Source of the DNA: Cyathus striatus
Taxonomy: Eukaryota; Basidiomycota; Agaricomycetes; Agaricales; Nidulariaceae
Length of the DNA stretch: 64,000 bases
NCBI GenBank assembly: GCA_025738555.1
Contig: JAOVFP010000021.1
Span: 186,001 to 250,000, forward strand
Direction of reading: 5' to 3'
The notes under the pieces: model-generated
Seen by the model: the letters and a program-made list of their open reading frames with translations, nothing else
What the model was told of the DNA's origin: nothing
The model's database searches: none
Made by a program: the position numbers and the translations under genes
Shown here: positions 58,292-64,000 of the stretch, one piece after another
Layout: the number at the start of each line of letters is the position of its first letter
How positions within the stretch are numbered: position 1 is the stretch's first letter

Positions 58292-58898
58292 ATTCCCCCC
58301 TCCCAGTTCACAGCTCATTAATCCCGGCTAGACTGGGGTTGATCGTGCCGTGCATGTGTATTTATCGGGCATGGGGAGCTGGATTCTATTACCTCCTGCC
58401 TTTCCTCTAGGTTATCACGGCGCCACGCGCTTCCTGCCTATCATCTCTCTCCTGAATTCGTCATAGCTCGCATCTTGACGATGTCAGAGGCTGTGCCTCT
58501 GTATACCCCTCCCTCCCTTTTACCTTACCACCTCCCGTGGTATTTCCTAGATGCTTTATTATCCTAGATCCCGTTTTTCTCTTGACTTGAAGGTGTCTAT
58601 CCGTGGATCGGATCGGGTTGTGCTGTATTGTACTTAACTAGGCTAGTTAGGATACTTACTGATACCTTTCTTGTTGTTGTGCATCTATTGAATAGGTGAT
58701 GTAGTTAATGGTTGTTGGTTCTTTTTTGTGTGATTTGTGAGGGTATAAAGATTGAAGCTTGAAGACGTAATGATTGAACGAGCTTTAGGTCACTGACAAC
58801 GGTTCCAGAGTTGACAAGTTGCGTAGTGTAGGGCGATGCGTCCATCCATTTGAATGAGAAATAGAAATACGTTCCAATGGTCATAGACAGGCCTAAAG

Positions 58899-59953
58899 CT
58901 ACAATACATCACTTCTCGACTCAACTTCCCCCGCAAACCCACCCAAAAAATCCAGCGCCCGATGGAAAAGCTCATCAAAATCGCCAAGGAGGCCCCAGCG
59001 ATCAAGAAGCGTCGTCACATCCTCCTCTCCTAGCCCTAGTACACCATCTACCCCATTCACACGCCTCCTACTCCGACTCATAGACACGCGCTCTTCTTCC
59101 AGCCACGCTTCCAGCACCTCTTCCCCGCCCACTATAATACTGCGCAGACGCGCAATGTCAGTCTGTGTAAGTGGTGTAGACTTGGATGTGGCGTCGATGT
59201 CCAGGACGAGGTCGTCTCCAGCGCCTTCGTCTGGATCCCAGATTTGACGTTGGAGGACTGCGAGCCAGGCTTGATCCAGGTCGTCTAGGAAGTCAATAAG
59301 TTCTGTCAGAGTTGAGCGGGGGTCTGCTTCTGTGGTTGCTGGCGTATTCTCGTTTGGCGTTGTCGAGTGTGGGGGAGTGTCTATTGCGTCTTCGGTGTGA
59401 TCTTCTGGTGCGGTTGGGGAGTGTGTGAGAGGGTATCCGCATACTGCCCCGAGAACATCGCCTGTTAGTCTGAGCATGTATGTTGTGCGTAGGCTTGTGC
59501 TGGGATCCACGGGGGGAATTTGGAGGATGAAGGAGAGGAGGTGTCGGGCGGCTGACAAGTAGGCATGTAGTGTTTTAACTGAGGACGTTGGTTGTGATCT
59601 ATCATATTATCACCGTACAGAATTGATAATTCCTGTACATAGATTCTCTTCAGTCCCGTAAGAGAAAGAGATACCAAGCAGACGTACGTCATATTATCAA
59701 GAAATACCAGAAAAAGCGAGAATCAATACGACAATATAAAAACATACGCGAAAGCCATGGAAGATCATCTACTCGAAAGGAGTACAAACCGCTTCTTATA
59801 TCCCCTCGTCAGTTCCAGGAACTTTTCGTCTAGGTACGTTGTAAGTCGACGCTCTTGCGCTGAAGTGAGCGGTCGTATTCGGAGGGGTTTCTTGGGTGCG
59901 GATACATTGATTTCGATAGGAGGTTTAAGAGCACGAGGTATCTCTAGGGCCAT
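58899..59953 (-). CDS. 287-residue protein of unknown function, unit 3
   Basis: Open copy. The ATG at 59953 opens MALEIPRALKPP. Exon 1 is 59953-59790 and exon 2 is 59598-58899 (acceptor TGATAG), with the same exon lengths as unit 1 (164 and 700 nt) and 287 residues. Differences from unit 1 are scattered substitutions with no indels, for example TEDAIDTPPHSTTPNENTP against TEDAMDISPDSTTPNVNTP. Retention of an open frame in two of three copies, among neighbours that have mostly decayed, suggests constraint or recent duplication. Confidence 0.75.
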
Positions 59954-60840
59954 TGTAAGTTTGCAGATAGATTTGTCGTCGTCGTCGTCGTTATCGGTGT
60001 GGAGAAGCAGATCACTAAGCGAACTTTGTACACGTTTCACAACACCTTCCACCCACACGTGATCTCACCTATGAAGGCCCGACCCACTTTTCACCTTTCT
60101 TCACCGTCGATGCAGCAGTCGTGTTGCACTCTGTGGTTGGTCTTCTACGATCTTCAGAGTAACGGAGCGATGGGAGAGCGAACTTTGCGTATCTATCTCG
60201 GTCTCGACTTGGATGGGTATTGCGTATCTTTGAAGAGGGATTCTTTGGTTGTACGGAATTTTTTTTACTGACAGCCGTTCTCTGAAGGGATGTACAATTT
60301 ATGTGTTTTATGAATGTATATTGTTTCGCGCCTTTTCTCGTTGAAGGAGCAAAAAAATGAAATCCTATGGAACCGGAAATTCAACTTTACTAATACCGGG
60401 CAGGATATAGCTCAATGTCGACTGGCAGAAATCCCAAATGTCATCAGTACTAGCCAGGTCGTTGTTGGGGTCGCCATTTGAACAAAAGAAGCAAAGAGGA
60501 GTAATATCTACAAGTCTGATACTGTGATGACGAAGATCAGAACATGTTAGTATGGCTTCGTTCTGGATTTGAATCTAGGCAGTGATATTAGAAGGCATCA
60601 CCCATGAACATTGGAAGGAAAGGATTTGCGTGGTCACAAGCAATACCAAGAACAACGATCTGTGTTACAGAGAATGACCAGATACAAAGGCATAACAGAA
60701 ATACATTTCAAGAATGATATGTAGCGATACATTGAGTTCCAATCGTTCAAGGGTATAATATCAGTTGTGGGTATCTTCCACAGCCTTCTCTGGTCCGTTA
60801 GCGAATCAACCAACGCACCAGGAATATCAACAGCTCACCA
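59954..60840. other. Promoter side and RING 3' flank, unit 3
   Basis: It aligns with 28221-29300, with a GTCGTC run at about 59974-59990 and a deletion of roughly 200 bp near 60380 relative to unit 1. No gene is supported. Confidence 0.4.
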
Positions 60841-61995
60841 TAATACCAATTCACACTACGAGACCTTCTTTTTCTTTGACAGCCTGACCGTCTTGTTCTC
60901 GACATCTTGTAGCGACCTCCTCGAAGTAGTATTTTCCTACGTGCAACATGAGCCCGGTAATATGAGAGAAGGCAACAAACGAACCGACAACGGAGGCTCT
61001 ATCTGCAACGACCCGTCCGGATCCTGATGAGACGGCTTTGAATGAGCCGACTTCTTGACAAGTACTTTGTTCTTAAGGCGAAGGAGTCGTATCTATAAAG
61101 TGTTAGTATTGTCACCTAGCACACGAAAGCCACAGGATTACAGACCTGCTTGTCGTACTCGGCGTTTTCTTCCTTCAGCTTCTCGAGTTCGAGCTCCAGC
61201 CCTTCGTACTTCTGCTTGAGCTGCCGATTCGTATCACCCTCCCTCATCCACCGTGCTACCGCTTCATCGCGTTCCTTCTCCTTTCGCTTCCGGCTTTCTC
61301 GTTCTTTCGCCGCTAATTGCTTTTGCTTGTCGACTTCCCATCGAAGATACACAATGTCATCGACTTTCGCGGCTAGGTCCTCTTTCATTCGAACGTCTTC
61401 CTCTTGTAGGTGGAGTCCCCTTTCCTCAGTTCGTCGCGGACATTCAAGACAGGGGCGAGGCGTTCTTCTAGGCTTTTCGCAGACTTAAATAATCCCCCCT
61501 GCCCATCAACATGTTGAGAGCTAAAGCGTAAAGAGAGATTATGAACGTACTCACCACCACTCCAGTGTCAATACTGCTCCCCCTCGACCTTTGCATGACA
61601 CGACGAATCTCTTTGACAGCGCGCTTCAAACTAACGCCAGGTGTATCCTTGTCAATTTCCCAACTTCTTCGACACAGTTTCTGCCCTCTTCTCAGGTGTG
61701 TTCACTTCCTCATCTGAGAAGAAATCTACAAAGAGTTGAATCGGTGCTCCCTTCGGTTGTCGACATGAATGGCACGTATCGCGAAGCGTCGCGTCTCGTT
61801 CCATGCAGTTTCTACACATTCCATGTCCTTTATATATCTTCGTGCAAGTAAACTGTGCATGTGATAGTTCCAGGTTGTATTGCGTACGTACCGCAGGGAA
61901 AGAAGAGGAATGGGTTTATCGTCTTCTCGCGCGAGGAAGAGGTGACACTAGGAGAGAAGAAACTCAGGCATGTTTGACATTCGACTTTGACTATA
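60841..61995 (-). pseudogene. RING/coiled-coil gene, unit 3, start codon and a RING Cys lost
   Basis: The codon aligned with the unit 1 ATG (30374) reads ATA at about 61994. The RING part is recognisable (GHGMCRNCMERDAT), but the Cys of CDTC is Arg (LRDTCHSCRQP), and exon 2 runs into a stop after RAETVSKKLGN. The coiled coil is well kept ([36 protein letters not shown]) and continues after an intron into IRLLRLKNKVLVKKSAHS. It gives the best view of the ancestral C-terminus. Confidence 0.7.
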
Positions 61996-62170
61996 CGGAT
62001 TCAGCGTTCAGGATGATTAGCATAAGTCATACGCAGCTCAAGCTTGAAGCTTCAACGACAGTCCAATGGCCGACTTGGGGGCAGCCGATAGTGCTGCTGT
62101 AGTAAGGTGGCAGTGAAGCAACATATTACATCACTGTGAATCACTGCCCTTTACTGCACTCTGCGGCAGC

Positions 62171-62858
62171 ACTATGTACTTGCTATGTACTATTGTCAAT
62201 CAGAAGCTCGTGTTTATCAGAAACTCGCGCTGTTACATATGTGATCGTTACTAACTTTAATCTCCGGTGATTGTGTTTTTCGCTAACGCAGGTTGGGCGC
62301 CGGGCAAGGCTTTTAGGGTACCCTCAAGACTAATCGGTGTGCTATGTGGCGTATATATACACCTTTAACTATGAACGCAATATACATACAGGAATGTTAT
62401 ATGTACAATTAGACTAGTAAGGGAGTATCGTAGTTAGCCTATATACTTGCAGCTGTTTGCTGAATGATGTAGCACCGAAGTTGACAGCACACACAGGCTA
62501 CAGCTGAATTGATCGGCTCATCCATCCCGGACCAGGGACATGGCGGCCCCAGTGACTATCCCTAAAGAAGTATATGACGCCATGGGGACTGGTGGAATAA
62601 CGCCTGTGGTTTCACTGACAGCTGATTGCAAAACGTTAGAGAATTCGCATTCAAAAATCATTTTGCACCTTGTTTGGTTTTGGAGCTCGGCTCACGCAAA
62701 TAAACATCGGCACTACTACTAGCTAGTACAGGGTGGTACCAAGTTCCTGGCATGCTGGCACGCTGCCGTGTTCGCGCGCAGGAGTTGTGTTCAGTCATCG
62801 AGAAAGTTGTATAGCTATTCTCAGTGTCGGAACATGGGACAACCAATAATATCTACTT
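62171..62858. other. Right border of the array; possible LTR-like relic
   Basis: Sequence unrelated to the array begins here. It includes TGTTACATATGTG at 62233, a TATATATA string at about 62352 and a short frame (62540-62722) that I do not recognise. An LTR fragment is possible, but neither a second LTR nor a primer-binding site is seen. Confidence 0.3.
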
Positions 62859-64000
62859 TTATCTAAGATATCCTGAATCATGATACCACCCCATTGCACT
62901 CTCTGGGGTCATTGAGTCAAAGACAGCTTGCCATAGCATTCCATATGGATTGCACCCAGCTCCACCTTGCAACTCAGTGCGGGCAAAATCTCAACTTCTG
63001 CGAATCCAGGACTTCATAGCGGAGAATCCCTGCTCAATTGGGTCAAAGTCGGGTGAGTATAGTGGTAGATATTCAAGACGCATCCCACTATGAATCCGTT
63101 ACATTGGTGATAATGCATTATTGTTCAATGCACACTCACCATCCTTCAACCATAGGCCTAAGATGAGGAGACTTATGAATACTTGCATTATCCATTATAA
63201 TAACTGAGTTGTTTCCTGGGAATGGATTCATGTTATCCAGTAAGCCATTGATAAACTCGTTAAATAGGTCAGTGGTCCAGGATCGTGGAATTACATCAAG
63301 ATGGAGTACACCATCAAGGGAAAGTGCAGGAAGAATGGAGTAGCTGTAGACAGATTAGAACAGAAAACAGCTGTTACTGGGGATAATTTACGAACTCACC
63401 ACTGTCTGCATACAAAAAAGTCCCTCTTCCATGCATGCCAGCCTACTGGTGCCCATCCCCATTCCCTCTTCGTTGCCACCCTGTTAATGCCTGCTTCATC
63501 AACAAACACCAGTTGCTCAGGCCTATAGTTCTCAGTGATATGAATTTGATAGGTGGCATGTTGGTCTTCATCGTGCTCAATGGCAGGTGCAGAGACCTAG
63601 ACTATATTAGATCAGGAAGCAATAAAGGTTGTAAAGTGTACACATTTTCATGTAAATCCACACAACTTGAGAACACAACATATTGTTGATATAGATACAA
63701 GCATGTTGTGTGCCTCATATAGTTCATTTCGAAGCTCCTCAAGGTACATATCGGGTGTCCTCTGAATGCAGGCCTTGAGATACTGTGATGTGCATAAGCT
63801 ACTATAACATGAACAAGAGAGCAATGGACTTACAGCAATGTCAAGTGCAGTAAGAATATGGTTTCTCCCAACAGGCAAAGCCCTTCTTTTAACAACACCC
63901 TCCTGATGATACAAGTGTCGAAGCCGGTAGACAGTACTGAGGCCTACTTCATTTGACCTCGCAATGGCTTGAGGAGGTAGATATTTGCATTGAGTAATGA
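62859..64000 (-). pseudogene. IS630/Tc1-type DDE transposase, decayed, runs off the window
   Basis: The minus strand carries a helix-turn-helix part (GVVKRRALPVGRNHILTALD, MYLEELRNELYEAHNM), then HATYQIHITENYRPEQLVFV with the first catalytic D in FVDEAGINR, then VIIMDNASIHKSPHLRPM with the second D, and LEYLPLYSPDFDPIEQGFSA with the third acidic residue. Introns of about 55-60 nt separate the parts. Two in-frame TGA codons interrupt it: one after LKLCGFT (about 63650) and one at 62991-62993 after SWIRRS, beyond which the frame continues to a TAA at 62859. Both sit where a CGA would fit. The N-terminus lies past the right edge. Confidence 0.85.

Larger units (their letters stand above)
56720..62170. 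repeat. Tandem array unit 3, partial
   Basis: AA14 remnant, intact 287-residue gene and decayed RING gene. Similarity ends at about 62170 inside the TPR-CHAT promoter block, just before the region where TPR-CHAT would be expected. Confidence 0.85.

Noticed and set aside
62233..62540. LTR of a copia-type retrotransposon
   Set aside because: Begins with TGTTA and has a TATA string, but there is no second LTR, primer-binding site or recognisable gag.

Overview
This window comes from the nuclear genome of a filamentous basidiomycete, most likely an agaricomycete that degrades wood or litter. The evidence is: genes split by many 50-80 nt GT-AG introns; secreted plant-cell-wall enzymes (an AA9 copper monooxygenase with a CBM1 cellulose-binding domain and an AA14-type xylan-active monooxygenase); a WSC-domain wall protein; F-box genes; and large TPR-CHAT proteins. 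No tRNA, rRNA or CRISPR array could be supported. Exon boundaries below were read by eye from splice consensus and frame continuity.

Left region (1-22,100). A core of ordinary single-copy genes (6.4-16.4 kb) holds a cytosolic-type carnitine acetyltransferase, a secreted double-WSC protein, a small conserved-looking protein and AA9-CBM1, all on the minus strand. This core lies between two arms of an old, diverged inverted duplication (about 0.1-5.5 kb and 17.2-22.1 kb). Both arms carry, in mirrored order, a small four-exon gene, a roughly 280 bp repeat inside a decayed reading frame, a decayed small membrane-protein gene and an F-box gene. The F-box gene is intact on the left and deleted on the right. 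The small gene still has an open spliced frame in both arms.

Middle (22.1-24.2 kb). No gene is supported.

Right region (24.26-62.17 kb). This is a tandem array of a multi-gene unit: two fairly complete copies and a third, partial one. The ancestral order is AA14 monooxygenase (+), a 287-residue protein of unknown function (-), a RING finger/coiled-coil gene (-), a TPR-CHAT caspase-like protease gene (+) and a class I methyltransferase of the trans-aconitate type (+). Decay is uneven. AA14 keeps its start and copper-binding N-terminal His only in unit 1; units 2 and 3 share one 763 bp deletion. The 287-residue gene is open in units 1 and 3 and frameshifted in unit 2. Every RING gene and every methyltransferase copy is broken. 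The two TPR-CHAT genes are both open, with 1,395 and 1,130 residues, and differ mainly by a 265-codon in-frame tandem duplication of TPR sequence. They are the best-preserved genes of the array.

Mobile DNA. A 1,338 bp non-autonomous hAT-type element with an 8 bp target duplication sits at the unit 1/unit 2 border, and the matching empty site is preserved at the unit 2/unit 3 border. A second, 305 bp hAT-like MITE lies inside a 2.4 kb insertion in unit 1 that also carries a P4-ATPase fragment. The right end of the window holds a decayed IS630/Tc1-type DDE transposase that runs off the edge.
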